DNA of 35,442 bases from Ignatzschineria cameli (GTDB lineage Bacteria > Pseudomonadota > Gammaproteobacteria > Cardiobacteriales > Wohlfahrtiimonadaceae). The stretch spans positions 1-35,442 of the forward strand of contig NZ_QEWW01000011.1 of assembly GCF_003121895.1 (NCBI RefSeq). Direction: 5' to 3'. A model generated the notes under the pieces. That model saw nothing but the letters and a program-made list of their open reading frames with translations. It had not been told where the DNA came from and made no database searches. Position 1 is the first letter of the stretch. Each line of letters opens with the position of its first letter. Made by a program: the position numbers and the translations under genes. This document shows positions 9,366 through 18,171 of the stretch, piece by piece.

Positions 9366-11312
9366 ATGAGCCAGACAAACATCCAAGAATCTAAACTCAA
9401 GGTACTCCTTAATCAATTAGGTCACTATTTTGCCGGCCTCAATTACTCTTACGGATTACGTGTTGCCGTTGGCGTTGGAATCGCCTGGTTTATCGCATTT
9501 AGGTTGCAGACCGATAAGCCCTATTGGTCAATAATGACGGTGATCATCGTCTCTCTACCGATGCAGAGTATGTTAGTTGAGAAATTTTTAGCACGCTTGA
9601 TCGGAACCCTTGTCGGCGCATTTGTCGTTACACTCCTTGCGACTGTGGCCCTCGATGATCAATGGCTATTTACCATCTACATGGCCTTTTGGCTCTCAAT
9701 TTGTGCTTACTTAGCAAGTATCAAGAGCTCGATGGTAACTTACTGCTTTGCATTATGTGGCTATACTTCTGCTATTTTAGGGTTTGCGCTCTCAATCTCC
9801 CCCTCTTCATATATGGTCTTTCAGATCACTCAAGCACGAATTTTAGAGATCTTAATTGGTCTGGTAACCGCCTTTTTTGTCTCGATGTTATGGCCTTCAC
9901 ATTTAGAACGTATCATCGTCAAGCAGAAACTTCGCCTACAACGCTCTAATGTTAAACGGCTCTATCAATCCCTGTTAACCGCTGATTTTGATCCTTTAAA
10001 ATTTAATAAGGTATATGAGAAAACTTTATTAGGATTGATGGATTTTCGAGATCTGATCTATCAAGAGTTTTTATCAGTATCGACAGAGCGAGAAGATAAT
10101 CAGATGATCTATCACTACACCTACCGTTTGATGCGAGCGATGTCCGGCGTTTTAGTCCTTCAATCCATTAAGCAAGATCTTTTAAAATCAGATCAATTAG
10201 CAGTAACAGAATACCTAAATCAGCTTAACCAATGGTTTGCCACTGCCGGCATCACTGAAGAGAAACTAAAACGCAAACCGAAAGCACCTGATGCACTATT
10301 AAAAACAGCAAAAGGCGCTGAATTTGTCACAAAACTCGATGAGAAATTTACTGAGTTTTATCAGACTCGCTTAGATCAACCGATCGATGAAGATCTCTAT
10401 ATGCCGGATCGAAATATCCACTACAGCGATCGAAAAGAGGCACTTATCAATAGTGGGAGAACATTTATCAGTATTCTTTTTGGAATGTTTTTCTGGATGG
10501 AGACCCAATGGGATATGGGATATATCCTCTTAATATTGATCGGGATTATCTGCACCTTAGGGGCGACTTACCCCATGATCACAAAACTATTAACAATCAC
10601 ATTTGCTCTAACTCTGCTATTGACCATTCCGATCTCTTTTATGTTGAAGTTTGGGCTTCTGATTCAGGCCACAAGTATTGTCCCGGCGATGATGATTATT
10701 CTCCCCCTCTACTTTATTGCATCACTTATCCGGGCAAGCTCTATGTTAGGATTTTTAATCGGCTATGGCTTTCTATTAGCTTCTAGCTTCCTAATTGGAT
10801 TTTCCAACCCGATGAGTTTCGATATCAATGCTTTTCTCAATCAAACTTTTGCACTCTTAGTTGCGCTCGGGATTATATTATTGATATTCAATATTATTCG
10901 TCCTACCTCTAATGAGCGTAAAATGGTGCGATTCCAACAAGATATAATGCAGCAATTTTCTCAGTTGGCGAATCATGTTTCGCTTCAAGCAATCAAAAAC
11001 TATGAAGCACTTTTAACAAGCGCAGTTCAACAAGCAAAAGTGATTCCCGATATTCAAGAAAAGAGTCGATTTTTAGCACACTGCTTTTTAACAGTCGTCA
11101 TTCTCAAAGAGCAATTAAAGCTACAAAATGCCGGCATAGAGTGGATAATTCCTGATAATCTAATTATCGCTATTAAAGAAGAGAGAATCGATGAAGCGCT
11201 ACTTATTGTTAATAAGTTAGAAGAGAAAGCACCACAAGAAGAACAGCTCACCTACTGGATATTGCGTTGCGCCCTAACCTCTTTTAATCAGTTTTTGGAG
11301 GGGATGGATTAG
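9366..11312 (+). CDS. FUSC-family efflux permease (AaeB-like)
   Basis: 648 residues, close to E. coli AaeB (655). The architecture is typical of FUSC proteins: a first block of membrane helices (about 25-180, including RLIGTLVGAFVVTLLA), a long soluble middle part (about 185-355), a second helix block (about 360-510) and a cytoplasmic tail. It starts 2 bp after the adaptor stop. The proton-driven export of aromatic or small organic acids is inferred from the family. No terminator is clear in the 100 bp after its stop. Confidence 0.88.
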   Translation: MSQTNIQESKLKVLLNQLGHYFAGLNYSYGLRVAVGVGIAWFIAFRLQTDKPYWSIMTVIIVSLPMQSMLVEKFLARLIGTLVGAFVVTLLATVALDDQWLFTIYMAFWLSICAYLASIKSSMVTYCFALCGYTSAILGFALSISPSSYMVFQITQARILEILIGLVTAFFVSMLWPSHLERIIVKQKLRLQRSNVKRLYQSLLTADFDPLKFNKVYEKTLLGLMDFRDLIYQEFLSVSTEREDNQMIYHYTYRLMRAMSGVLVLQSIKQDLLKSDQLAVTEYLNQLNQWFATAGITEEKLKRKPKAPDALLKTAKGAEFVTKLDEKFTEFYQTRLDQPIDEDLYMPDRNIHYSDRKEALINSGRTFISILFGMFFWMETQWDMGYILLILIGIICTLGATYPMITKLLTITFALTLLLTIPISFMLKFGLLIQATSIVPAMMIILPLYFIASLIRASSMLGFLIGYGFLLASSFLIGFSNPMSFDINAFLNQTFALLVALGIILLIFNIIRPTSNERKMVRFQQDIMQQFSQLANHVSLQAIKNYEALLTSAVQQAKVIPDIQEKSRFLAHCFLTVVILKEQLKLQNAGIEWIIPDNLIIAIKEERIDEALLIVNKLEEKAPQEEQLTYWILRCALTSFNQFLEGMD

Positions 11313-11414
11313 ATATTAAGTTTTGAGTTTTACTCGCAATACCATTACTCGCTTATATCGCTTATAAACAAATCTTAAAATAGCTTTATCTTTCATATAG
11401 ATCTGCATATCGTT

Positions 11415-11819
11415 TTACTGATCATCCACTGACCTATCATCGCGTCCTTCAACTAGCTCATCTAGCACTGCCTTAAAGGCTTCAGCAGAGATGATGCTTT
11501 TACGAGCATCTCGCTCTTTAATATTTTTCTTTAAAAAATAATCGGCATACACTCTATTTTTCTTCATCGTCTCTAAAAGTAAACCTAGTGCTCTTAAATC
11601 GGAAGATTTCATCTTCTCATCTTGATGTATATTTTCATCACAAAGATAATCTATCAATGCAGAATGAGTGTTAGGGGCATTTTTACTGAGATGAGGTTTA
11701 ATCGCATGATATGATGCATAATATGCTAATGATATTGTATTTCTGCACTCTATCTCTCTTGGAGAAGAAATTAGATTTCGCCTCGCTAAATCAAGAAAAT
11801 CTGCACTAGACACAGACAT
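11415..11819 (-). CDS. Small HEPN-like helical protein
   Basis: 134 residues, ATG 11819; its ribosome site (GAGAGG) lies in the last codons of the upstream gene, so translation is probably coupled. The sequence is all helical. The segment RNTISLAYYASYHAI (about 26-40) and the later KKNRVYADYFL (about 87-97) match the pattern of one HEPN branch, usually seen as R-A..-S-R-A-Y-Y-A-x-F-H and L-R-N-x-A-D-Y. The R-x(4-6)-H motif of RNase-active HEPN toxins is not obvious, so it may be an inactive or scaffold member. HEPN proteins often occur in toxin-antitoxin or anti-phage cassettes with a partner encoded next door. HEPN assignment moderate; function unknown. Confidence 0.65.
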   Translation of the reverse strand: MSVSSADFLDLARRNLISSPREIECRNTISLAYYASYHAIKPHLSKNAPNTHSALIDYLCDENIHQDEKMKSSDLRALGLLLETMKKNRVYADYFLKKNIKERDARKSIISAEAFKAVLDELVEGRDDRSVDDQ

Positions 11820-11825
11820 AAAATA

Positions 11826-12572
11826 TTACCTCTCATAGAAATTAAATGAAGCTGAGAAAACCTTGCCATTTAATTTAGGAATATCAGCTAACTTAAAAGC
11901 TAATTCAATATCTAGATCAACAATTTTATTAATTTCTGCTTCTGGCAAATAAACCATCATCTCCACATCATTTATTTTGAACTGAGGAGATGAATCAAAT
12001 ACTACTTTTCCAACGGCCAATTGATGTTCTTCTGCAATAGAAATATAGGTATCCATCAAAGACTTTAAATCATCCTCAGTAAAACAACTGTTCTCTATAA
12101 AAGCATTAAAGCCTGTTAAATATTCTTGATATTTTCCCATCTCATCGCTCTTTAGCGCTATAAGAGCTTCAAGATCTCTCCTAGATGCCTCAATGTCACC
12201 TTTGAGAAGAGAAGTAAAACAGATAGATTCCATAATACTTTTATCTCCACGATATTTTAATCTAAGCCTTGGCGTTACTCTCATAAACTCTTGAATTCTA
12301 CTTGTTCTCAATAAATAAGCTAAAAAATTCTCTATAAAAGCCTCAGAACCGAGATAAAGAGATCGTCTAAAATATTTCAAAGCATTTGTTTCATTTTTCA
12401 TTAATGCATAATAGAAAGCCCAGGTCTGAATATCCATGGAATCTTTCTTTCCAATTTTCTGCATTTCACGAAAATATAAAAGCTCTTCATCCTCTCGAAT
12501 ATATTCCTCATTTTCGAGTCTTCTAATTAACTCTTTACCTAAAACTTCTGAAATCTTTTCTGGCTGTACCAT
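11826..12572 (-). CDS. Helical (TPR-like) protein, partner of the HEPN-like gene
   Basis: 248 residues, ATG 12572 with AAGG 5 bp upstream. Residues 1-175 are helical with spacing like TPR/Sel1 units (WAFYYALMKNETNALKYF, then LLKGDIEASRRDLEALIAL). The last 60 residues look like a small alpha/beta domain (VVFDSSPQFKIN, VEMMVYLPEAEI). I do not recognise the family. The 6-bp gap to the HEPN-like gene and the shared ribosome site indicate one operon. Nothing else in the area suggests a pathway, so a regulatory, toxin-antitoxin or defence role is only a guess from the HEPN neighbour. Confidence 0.7.
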   Translation of the reverse strand: MVQPEKISEVLGKELIRRLENEEYIREDEELLYFREMQKIGKKDSMDIQTWAFYYALMKNETNALKYFRRSLYLGSEAFIENFLAYLLRTSRIQEFMRVTPRLRLKYRGDKSIMESICFTSLLKGDIEASRRDLEALIALKSDEMGKYQEYLTGFNAFIENSCFTEDDLKSLMDTYISIAEEHQLAVGKVVFDSSPQFKINDVEMMVYLPEAEINKIVDLDIELAFKLADIPKLNGKVFSASFNFYER

Positions 12573-12894
12573 TATTACCTTTTTATGCCTTTCAAAGAAA
12601 TATCATCACACCAATAAACTTGATCTATTAGTTTAGTAGCTTCCCTAACAAATTGCATTTAATACTTTTAATAATATGAAAAATATCGTAGAAACTGTTA
12701 GATAAGTAGTTAGTATTTGGAAGTATCAAATATTTCGTCAAAAACAAAAATGACTAAAAGAAAAAATGCAAACAAAACCTCAAAAGCTAAAATAACCGGA
12801 TGTCAAAAACTAAATAGAGAATAAGATGAAAATGAAATGGATAGGAGGGTTTTAATGAGTGCACTAATGAGTACCTACAATCTCCAGATAAGCA
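12573..12894. other. Intergenic spacer, no gene seen
   Basis: About 320 bp between the two-gene cassette and the tRNA terminator. It should contain the cassette's promoter, but I cannot pick a convincing -35/-10 pair. No coding frame or RNA gene is evident. Confidence 0.6.
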
Positions 12895-12919
12895 AAAAGC
12901 CCCTAAAATAGGGGCTTTT
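12895..12919 (-). terminator. Intrinsic terminator after tRNA-Ser
   Basis: AAAAGCCCCTA and TAGGGGCTTTT pair around a three-base loop. Read on minus, it lies 12 bp past the tRNA 3' end and its arm ends in a T-run, so it should end the tRNA transcript; its symmetry would allow it to act both ways. Confidence 0.8.
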
Positions 12920-12930
12920 AACGTATCGTA

Positions 12931-13021
12931 TGGCGGAAAAGGAGGGATTCGAACCCTCGATACGCTATTAACGTATACACCCTTAGCAGGGGTGCGCCTT
13001 CAGCCACTCGGCCACTTTTCC
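12931..13021 (-). tRNA. tRNA-Ser(GCT)
   Basis: A 91-base tRNA with CCA encoded (12933-12931). The acceptor stem GGAAAAG/CTTTTCC with discriminator G, the D-arm TGGCCGAGTGGCTGAAGG, the anticodon loop CTGCTAA (anticodon GCT) in a CACCC/GGGTG stem, a long variable arm (TACGTTAATAGCGTA) and the T-loop GGTTCGAATCC are all present. The long variable arm and the anticodon make it a serine tRNA reading AGY codons, the codons that mark every third serine of the adhesin's SD array. Confidence 0.97.
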
Positions 13022-13061
13022 TTTCTGTTTATTCGCTAGCTCTGTAGTGAATAGACGTACT

Positions 13062-13089
13062 ATTATAGTAATTCTTTCCAAGATGTAAA
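13062..13089 (-). promoter_or_regulatory. Promoter of tRNA-Ser
   Basis: On the minus strand TTTACA (13089-13084) and TATAAT (13067-13062) with a 16-bp spacer, about 40 bp upstream of the tRNA 5' end. It lies between the artM stop and the tRNA, so the tRNA need not depend on read-through from the art operon. Confidence 0.7.
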
Positions 13090-13138
13090 GCGTTAAAATT
13101 GATCAATTACTCTTTTCGCCTCGATCTTGAATCTTTTA

Positions 13139-13804
13139 TCAATTTTCAAATGCTAATGCTCTTCGCTCCATCAGTTTTGCAATCATGATGAGAACAACAT
13201 TCACCGCAAGATAGATCACGCCTGCCATCGCATAATATGTGATGGAATCATACGTCTGCCCTGTCAGCTCTCTTGCTCTTCCCATAATATCGAGAAGGGT
13301 AATTCCCTGTACAAGAGATGTACTTTTGAAGATCAGGACAATCTCATTGGAATAACTCGGTAGAGCGCGTCTTAGTGCAAGTGGAATAAGAATCTTCATC
13401 GCCTCAAAACGGCTCATACCTAATGCTAAACAAGCCTCCCATTGGCTCTTAGAGATATTCTTTACTGCGCCATAGAAGAGCTGAGCCGTATAAGCAGCTG
13501 AATTCAAAGAGAGTGCTAAGATTGCACAAAACCAAGCTTCTGAGAAGAGTGACCAGAGGAATGACTCTCTGATAAAGGTAAATTGCCCGGGCCCTGTATA
13601 GAAGAGAAAGATCTGCACTAAAAGTGGCGTGCCGGTAAAGAAGATAATAAAACCGCGTGCAATCTTTGCCTGCCAACGATTCTCCCATAGCGTTAAGATT
13701 CCCGTTAAGAGAAGCGCTAAAATAAACCCTAAAAAGAGGGCCGCTACTGTTAAGCCTAAACTAAGCGGAACCCCTTCTAAAATAAAGATAAAATGATCTA
13801 ACAT
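13139..13804 (-). CDS. artM: Arginine-type ABC transporter permease ArtM
   Basis: 221 residues, ATG 13804 with GGGGGAGA upstream. The sequence follows E. coli ArtM closely as I remember it: LFTGTPLLVQIFL appears here as FFTGTPLLVQIFLFY, followed by ALSLNSAAYTAQLFYGA, SYSNEIVLIFKSTSLV and the C-terminal MERRALAFEN. About five membrane helices are visible, with the EAA-like coupling loop around GMSRFEAMKILIPLALRRAL. It pairs with ArtQ to form the membrane channel. It is the last gene of the operon, 9 bp after artQ. Confidence 0.93.
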   Translation of the reverse strand: MLDHFIFILEGVPLSLGLTVAALFLGFILALLLTGILTLWENRWQAKIARGFIIFFTGTPLLVQIFLFYTGPGQFTFIRESFLWSLFSEAWFCAILALSLNSAAYTAQLFYGAVKNISKSQWEACLALGMSRFEAMKILIPLALRRALPSYSNEIVLIFKSTSLVQGITLLDIMGRARELTGQTYDSITYYAMAGVIYLAVNVVLIMIAKLMERRALAFEN

Positions 13805-13813
13805 GCTCTCCCC

Positions 13814-14563
13814 CTATTTCGCCGGCTCGTGATCATACTTGGTAATTCGATTGTAGAGAAGATCTTGTAGCTTCTGACTCACCAAAGAGATCACAAGATA
13901 GATCAACGCCGCCATCGTATACCAGGTAAATCCATCGGATGTTGCACTATAGATATAATCGGTCTCTTTCATCAGCTCATGAACACCAATTAAGGAGACA
14001 AGCGCGGTATCTTTTAATAGAACCAACCACTGATTACTTAAGCCCGGAAAGGCGTGACGCCACATCTGCGGCATAATAATATAGAAGAAGGTTGCCGGCT
14101 TAGAGAGCCCTAAAACGGCTCCGCTATGCCACTGCTCTTTAGGCACGGCAAGCAACGCACCTCGAATCGTCTGCGATGCGTAAGAAGCATAAATTAAAGA
14201 GAGTGCAAATGCGCCTAAACCAAAGAAGAGATACTCCCCATAACTATCAAGAATTGAGAAGTAGAGATCGATCACTTGGGGTGGCCAGATCTCCTCATAC
14301 TCTAAAAAGAGATAAGGAAGCCCCAATCCGATCAGGAAGATGACGATCAATTCCGGCAATGAACGAATAATCGATACAAAAAGGGTGACGCTCCACCTAA
14401 CAATTCGCCATCGGCTCAACTCTAAAATCGCTAAGATATTCGCCCAGAGAAATCCCATCACCAATGCGATAATCGCCAGTAAAATTGTCGCTTTTGCCGC
14501 CACTAACATCGCTGCAAAATATTGACTGTTAAACAGATCAAAAATAGTTGTTAGTTCACTCAC
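13814..14563 (-). CDS. artQ: Arginine-type ABC transporter permease ArtQ
   Basis: 249 residues from GTG 14563, with GAGGGAAGA just upstream and no ATG at a better position. Five or so membrane helices; motifs of polar amino acid permeases are present (SIIRSLPELIVIFLIGLGLP, SYASQTIRGALLAVPKEQW, LLKDTALVSLIGV). Slightly longer than E. coli ArtQ (238). A hairpin with a T-run at 14588-14616 separates it from the binding-protein gene and probably reduces permease expression relative to the binding protein. Confidence 0.92.
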   Translation of the reverse strand: MSELTTIFDLFNSQYFAAMLVAAKATILLAIIALVMGFLWANILAILELSRWRIVRWSVTLFVSIIRSLPELIVIFLIGLGLPYLFLEYEEIWPPQVIDLYFSILDSYGEYLFFGLGAFALSLIYASYASQTIRGALLAVPKEQWHSGAVLGLSKPATFFYIIMPQMWRHAFPGLSNQWLVLLKDTALVSLIGVHELMKETDYIYSATSDGFTWYTMAALIYLVISLVSQKLQDLLYNRITKYDHEPAK

Positions 14564-14587
14564 ACTCTTCCCTCAAATTAAACAAAC

Positions 14588-14616
14588 AAAAAGCGATGAA
14601 CCTTCCATCGCTTTTT
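14588..14616 (-). terminator. Intercistronic hairpin between artI and artQ
   Basis: AAAAAGCGATG and CATCGCTTTTT pair around a 7-base loop; read on minus, the stem ends in a T-run. Placed between the binding-protein gene and the permeases it is best explained as a partial terminator or 3'-end stabiliser. Confidence 0.65.
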
Positions 14617-14640
14617 TCGCAGTTACGCATCTCACTGCCA

Positions 14641-15384
14641 CTACTGTTGCTCAAACCATTTACTATAGATCTCATCATATTTACCGCTCTCTTTAACCTC
14701 TTTGAGCGCTTCATTGATCTGATCTAATAATTCAGTATTACGTTTACCAACGCCGATACCTAATCCTTGGCCGAAGTATTTAGGATCTGTCACCTTCTCA
14801 CCCACTATTGTGAAGTTATCATTCTCTTTCATATAATCATTCACAACTTCACCATCACCAAAAACAACATCAACACGACCGATAGCTAAATCGCTCATAG
14901 CCGCCGGATATTGTGGATAGACAGAGACATCAGCCCCTTTGTAGGTATCGCGAATATATTGTTGATGCGTTGAACCAGAAAGTACTCCAATTTTTGCATC
15001 TGCCACATCTTTGATCTGGTCTGCTTTATCCTTTGTTGTGATATAGATAGAGTAGTTTTGATAATAAGGGTCAGAGAAAGCAAGCTGTTTTGCACGCTCT
15101 TCCGTAATATCCATTCCTGAAATAACAGCATCATAACGACGTAGACGAAGATTAGGAATTAATGCATCAAACTCCTGTTCTGAGTAGACACACTCTTTCT
15201 CTAAAACGTTACATACTTCATTCATCAGGTCGATATCAAATCCTAATAACTCATTATTCTCACCCTTATATTCAAAAGGTGGATATGCCGGATTGGTTCC
15301 AACCACTAATTTATCTTGTGCATAGAGGGTTGTTGAACTCAATAATCCTGCGGCAACAAGTAGTAATCCTAATCTCTTTTTCAT
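14641..15384 (-). CDS. artI: Periplasmic arginine/polar amino acid-binding protein
   Basis: 247 residues from ATG 15384 (MKKRLGLLL); GGAG lies about 7 bp upstream, inside an earlier in-frame ATG at 15396 that is therefore not chosen. Signal peptide with likely cleavage after LYA-Q. The mature part has the family pattern KLVVGTNPAYPPFEYKGENN, LGFDIDLMNEV, YDAVISGMDITEERAKQLAF and DVVFGDGEVVNDYM. These are solute-binding proteins (type 3) for arginine, lysine or other basic amino acids. artI or artJ cannot be told apart by eye; the name follows the position in a PIQM order. Confidence 0.88.
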   Translation of the reverse strand: MKKRLGLLLVAAGLLSSTTLYAQDKLVVGTNPAYPPFEYKGENNELLGFDIDLMNEVCNVLEKECVYSEQEFDALIPNLRLRRYDAVISGMDITEERAKQLAFSDPYYQNYSIYITTKDKADQIKDVADAKIGVLSGSTHQQYIRDTYKGADVSVYPQYPAAMSDLAIGRVDVVFGDGEVVNDYMKENDNFTIVGEKVTDPKYFGQGLGIGVGKRNTELLDQINEALKEVKESGKYDEIYSKWFEQQ

Positions 15385-15614
15385 AATATTCTCCATCTAT
15401 CTCTATTGTTATTTTCGATCTGTTCTCACAGTTTTTGATCTCTTTTTTGATCTGTTTGTTGATCTATCTTTGACATCTTTTTGCGATCTTTGCTGATCTC
15501 TTCACTCATCATCCGGCGCTTGAAATACAACTTGATATGATAGCGCATCTGCAGCTGATGATGCCGGCACCTTCGCCCTCCTCATCATATCGCATCTATC
15601 GTAAAATGAGGAAT
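15385..15614. other. artP-artI spacer with clustered GATC sites
   Basis: 230 bp between two genes of the art operon, longer than usual. Six GATC sites fall between 15417 and 15498, mostly in TGATCT. Near 15582-15610 CCTCAT and ATGAGG flank a short loop directly after the artP stop. CCGGCGC (about 15512) and GATGCCGGCACC (about 15559) recall the ends of the Q repeats elsewhere in the window, but the match is too weak to call. Confidence 0.4.
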
Positions 15615-16340
15615 TTAATGGGAGAGATATTGCTTAAATTGCTCTGTCTTTGGCGTTACAAACATTGAGGCATCTCCCTCTTCGACAACGCGCCCATTTT
15701 CCATATAGATCACATAGGTCGCGATACGTTTTGCAAAATCAACATCATGAGTTACGACGATTTGTGTAATTCCTGTTGTCGATAGCTCTTCAATAATCGC
15801 AGCAACTTGCGAGGTGATCTCCGGGTCGAGTGCCGCGGTTGGCTCATCAAAGAGAAGCACTTCGGGCTCCATCATAAGCGCCCGTGCAATAGCAACTCGC
15901 TGTTGTTGTCCGCCGGAGAGCTTTAGTGGATATCGCTCATCTAATCCCTCCAACTTAAGAGATCGAAGCGCCTCTAACCCCTTCTGCTTCGCCGCTTCTT
16001 GGCTCATTTTACCGAGTTTAACCGGCGCATAGGTTAAGTTTTGCAACACTGTACGATGGGGCCAAAGATGGTATTGTTGGAAGATCATCCCCACTTTTTG
16101 ACGCAATTCTCGAATGCTTTTTTCGGAGATCGACTGAGAGAAATCGAAATCAAATCCTGCAATCTCAAGCTCTCCCTCTTTTGGGCGTTCGAGTAGATTG
16201 AGGATACGTAATAAGGAGCTCTTCCCTGCGCCACTCGGCCCTAATAAAACAACGATCTCTCCCTCTTTCGCTTTAATAGATACATCGAAAAGTACTTGCG
16301 TATCGCCATAAAAATAGTTTAAGTGTTTCAGTTCAATCAT
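15615..16340 (-). CDS. artP: Arginine-type ABC transporter ATP-binding protein ArtP
   Basis: 241 residues, ATG 16340, the length of E. coli ArtP (242). Walker A GPSGAGKS (about 34-41), Q-loop in [12 protein letters not shown], signature [16 protein letters not shown], Walker [15 protein letters not shown] and switch histidine in VVTHDVDFA. The start CFYG-type segment ([11 protein letters not shown]) and the C-terminal FKQYLSH match ArtP specifically rather than general amino acid ATPases. First gene of the operon; supplies energy for import by ArtQM. Confidence 0.95.
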   Translation of the reverse strand: MIELKHLNYFYGDTQVLFDVSIKAKEGEIVVLLGPSGAGKSSLLRILNLLERPKEGELEIAGFDFDFSQSISEKSIRELRQKVGMIFQQYHLWPHRTVLQNLTYAPVKLGKMSQEAAKQKGLEALRSLKLEGLDERYPLKLSGGQQQRVAIARALMMEPEVLLFDEPTAALDPEITSQVAAIIEELSTTGITQIVVTHDVDFAKRIATYVIYMENGRVVEEGDASMFVTPKTEQFKQYLSH

Positions 16341-16849
16341 TCTTCTATTATCTCTTTTCAGCCCGCAGGAACTTTGCAGAAGCCCTTATATCGCTTTTAG
16401 CAAAAAATTCGCAAAAGAGCGCATCAATCCGGGTGCGCTCACTCATTAGAATTATAAAATCTTCTTTTCAAACCTGTCTATTTTACGGTATTTTTTTCTT
16501 TCATGCAGAATCTTTTCATCATCATTTTCATTATAAAACAGGGGAAAAAGAAATCTCCCGGCAAATCTCTGCTAATATAAAATCTTTGCAACTAAGAACT
16601 GCTCAATTGATGCAATATTAATGAAAACTCTAGCAATATAACTGATGAAATAACCCGTAAAATAACCGGTAAAATAATCAGCAATGGAACAGTCAAAATA
16701 GAGGTCGCAAATAGTAATAAGTGGTTGGTCATGAATAGTTAATGAACCATACAGTTAATGATTCATTATTTAAATCATAAACTTATAAGCCATAGGCTGA
16801 TAGATAAGTAACCTAATTAAATAGCAGATAGAAACAGATAGATAGTGAT
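16341..16849. other. Intergenic region between artP and the P-loop ATPase gene
   Basis: About 510 bp between divergent genes. The art promoter candidate is at 16385-16414. A short frame at 16433-16621 lacks a ribosome site and any recognisable feature. Short direct repeats (TAACCCGTAAAATAACCGG, near 16650) occur, with nothing else recognisable. Confidence 0.55.
16385..16414 (-). promoter_or_regulatory. Candidate art operon promoter
   Basis: On the minus strand TTGCGA (16414-16409) and TATAAG (16390-16385), 18 bp apart, 45 bp before the artP start. No ARG-box palindrome was found nearby, so regulation by ArgR is not shown. Confidence 0.4.
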
Positions 16850-17692
16850 ATGAAAAAAGCGCTTGTTGAAAAATTTTTAGATTCCCCCCATAAGCGGATT
16901 GCTCTGATGGGGATGAGTGGTGTAGGAAAGACCCATCTCTCCAAAAAGCTTCCCCCATCGGAATGGTTTCACTACTCGATTGATTATCGAATTGGCACAC
17001 ATCACCTTAAAGATGAAGTAAATGATTTTTTAACGCTTGAAGCGATGAAAAATCCACTCTTAAAGAGCTTAATTCAAAATCGAGCGATTTCAGTTGAATC
17101 TAGACTCTCTATTAGTAATCTCGCGCCGCTTTCTGCTTATTTAGGAATGGTCGGTAATCCTGCTGAAGGGGGGCAACCTCTGGCTCAATTTCTCGATCGT
17201 TTAGAGCGCCATCGTCTTGCTGAGATTGGTGCAATTGCCGATGTTCCCTACTTTATGGAGCGGGCGGAAAAGCTCTATCAGCGCCCTAACTTCATTATCG
17301 ATACCAGCGGTAGCTTTTGTGAAATTCAAGATGAGAAGAGCTGGGAGTTGATCGGTCAAAATGCACTATTGATCTATATAAAGGCATCAGAGAAGGCGAA
17401 AAACTATGTGATCGAGCGCGCTCAATCCCATCCTAAGCCGCTCTACTATCAAGCTTCATTCCTCTTACCTAAGATTGAGGAGTATCTCAAAACTCATCAA
17501 CTGCAATCGGAAGCAGAGATTACGCCGGCACATTTTACGCGTTGGATCTTCCCTCAACTCATTGAACATCGGCTTGAGCTCTATGAGATGATTGCAGAGC
17601 GTTATGGTGTTACGATCGATGCCGAAGCGCTCTATCACGTTAAAGATCAAGATCAATTTTTCGCACTTATTAAGGAGTCTATCGATGCCTAA
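16850..17692 (+). CDS. P-loop ATPase of unknown role
   Basis: 280 residues, ATG 16850; the ribosome site is weak. Walker A is GMSGVGKT (about 21-28); a kinase-like substrate pocket may follow (WFHYSIDYRIGTHHL), and a Walker B-like hydrophobic strand ends in FIIDTSGSF (about 145-153). The P-loop and IIDTSGS resemble shikimate or gluconate kinase-like folds, but I recognise no specific enzyme. Conserved proteins of this type annotated simply as ATPase occur in proteobacteria. Its stop overlaps the start of the Mth938-domain gene, so the two are translated together and probably work together. Confidence 0.72.
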   Translation: MKKALVEKFLDSPHKRIALMGMSGVGKTHLSKKLPPSEWFHYSIDYRIGTHHLKDEVNDFLTLEAMKNPLLKSLIQNRAISVESRLSISNLAPLSAYLGMVGNPAEGGQPLAQFLDRLERHRLAEIGAIADVPYFMERAEKLYQRPNFIIDTSGSFCEIQDEKSWELIGQNALLIYIKASEKAKNYVIERAQSHPKPLYYQASFLLPKIEEYLKTHQLQSEAEITPAHFTRWIFPQLIEHRLELYEMIAERYGVTIDAEALYHVKDQDQFFALIKESIDA

Positions 17693-18092
17693 CAATAACC
17701 CGGCAGGAGCCACTATTCAGCGTGAAACGACAGATAATCTCCATATCAAAGGTTATGCCCCACGCTTCTTTCGACTCAATGACGAGAGTGAATGGCATGA
17801 GCCGATTATGCTTCTAAACAAAGAGGTTTTACACGGAGAACACTATTTGCCGGCAACATTTGAGCAATTAACAGAAGCTCATTTTGAAAAGTGGCTTGAA
17901 TTGAAACCCACTGTTATTTTGATCGGTTCTGGCAATCAGATGCAATTTCTCGATCCCCAATGGCGAGCTTTCTTCTATCAACGCGGAATTGGTATTGAGA
18001 CAATGGCCACAGAATCGCTCTGCCGGACATTTGCTATTTTAGCCGCCGAAGATCGCAATGCTTTAGGTGTCTTTTTTCCAATTGAGAAATAA
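17685..18092 (+). CDS. Mth938-domain (DUF498/AAMDC-like) protein
   Basis: 135 residues from ATG 17685, with AAGGAG (17672-17677) about 7 bp upstream; it overlaps the previous gene by 8 bp. A longer frame starting at 17592 is only an extension into the ATPase gene. Typical family features: NLHIKGYAPRFFRLN, the strand PTVILIGSGNQMQFL and ESLCRTFAILAAEDRNALG. The family includes human NDUFAF3, a complex I assembly factor, and bacterial proteins of unknown function. A role in respiratory complex assembly is possible by homology but nothing here shows it. Confidence 0.82.
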   Translation: MPNNNPAGATIQRETTDNLHIKGYAPRFFRLNDESEWHEPIMLLNKEVLHGEHYLPATFEQLTEAHFEKWLELKPTVILIGSGNQMQFLDPQWRAFFYQRGIGIETMATESLCRTFAILAAEDRNALGVFFPIEK

Positions 18093-18160
18093 GTCATTAA
18101 GTCATTAAGTCATTACATTAAGCAATTGAATAATTGAGTAATTGAGTAATTAAGCAAATA
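18089..18160 (+). repeat. 8-bp and 9-bp microsatellites at gene end
   Basis: AAGTCATT is repeated three times from 18091, beginning inside the stop codon of the Mth938 gene. TAATTGAGT-type 9-bp repeats follow near 18130-18152. Confidence 0.7.
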
Positions 18161-18171
18161 AGAAAGTTTGT

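Noticed and set aside
11313-11414. Terminator after the FUSC gene
   Set aside because: Only weak AT-rich self-complementarity is visible; no stem with a T-run could be supported.
15417-15498. Cluster of six GATC sites as a Dam-controlled switch
   Set aside because: GATC is frequent across the coding regions of this window, so the local density is weak evidence.
16433-16621. Short plus-strand frame upstream of the P-loop ATPase gene
   Set aside because: No ribosome site, no family, and it overlaps the art promoter region.
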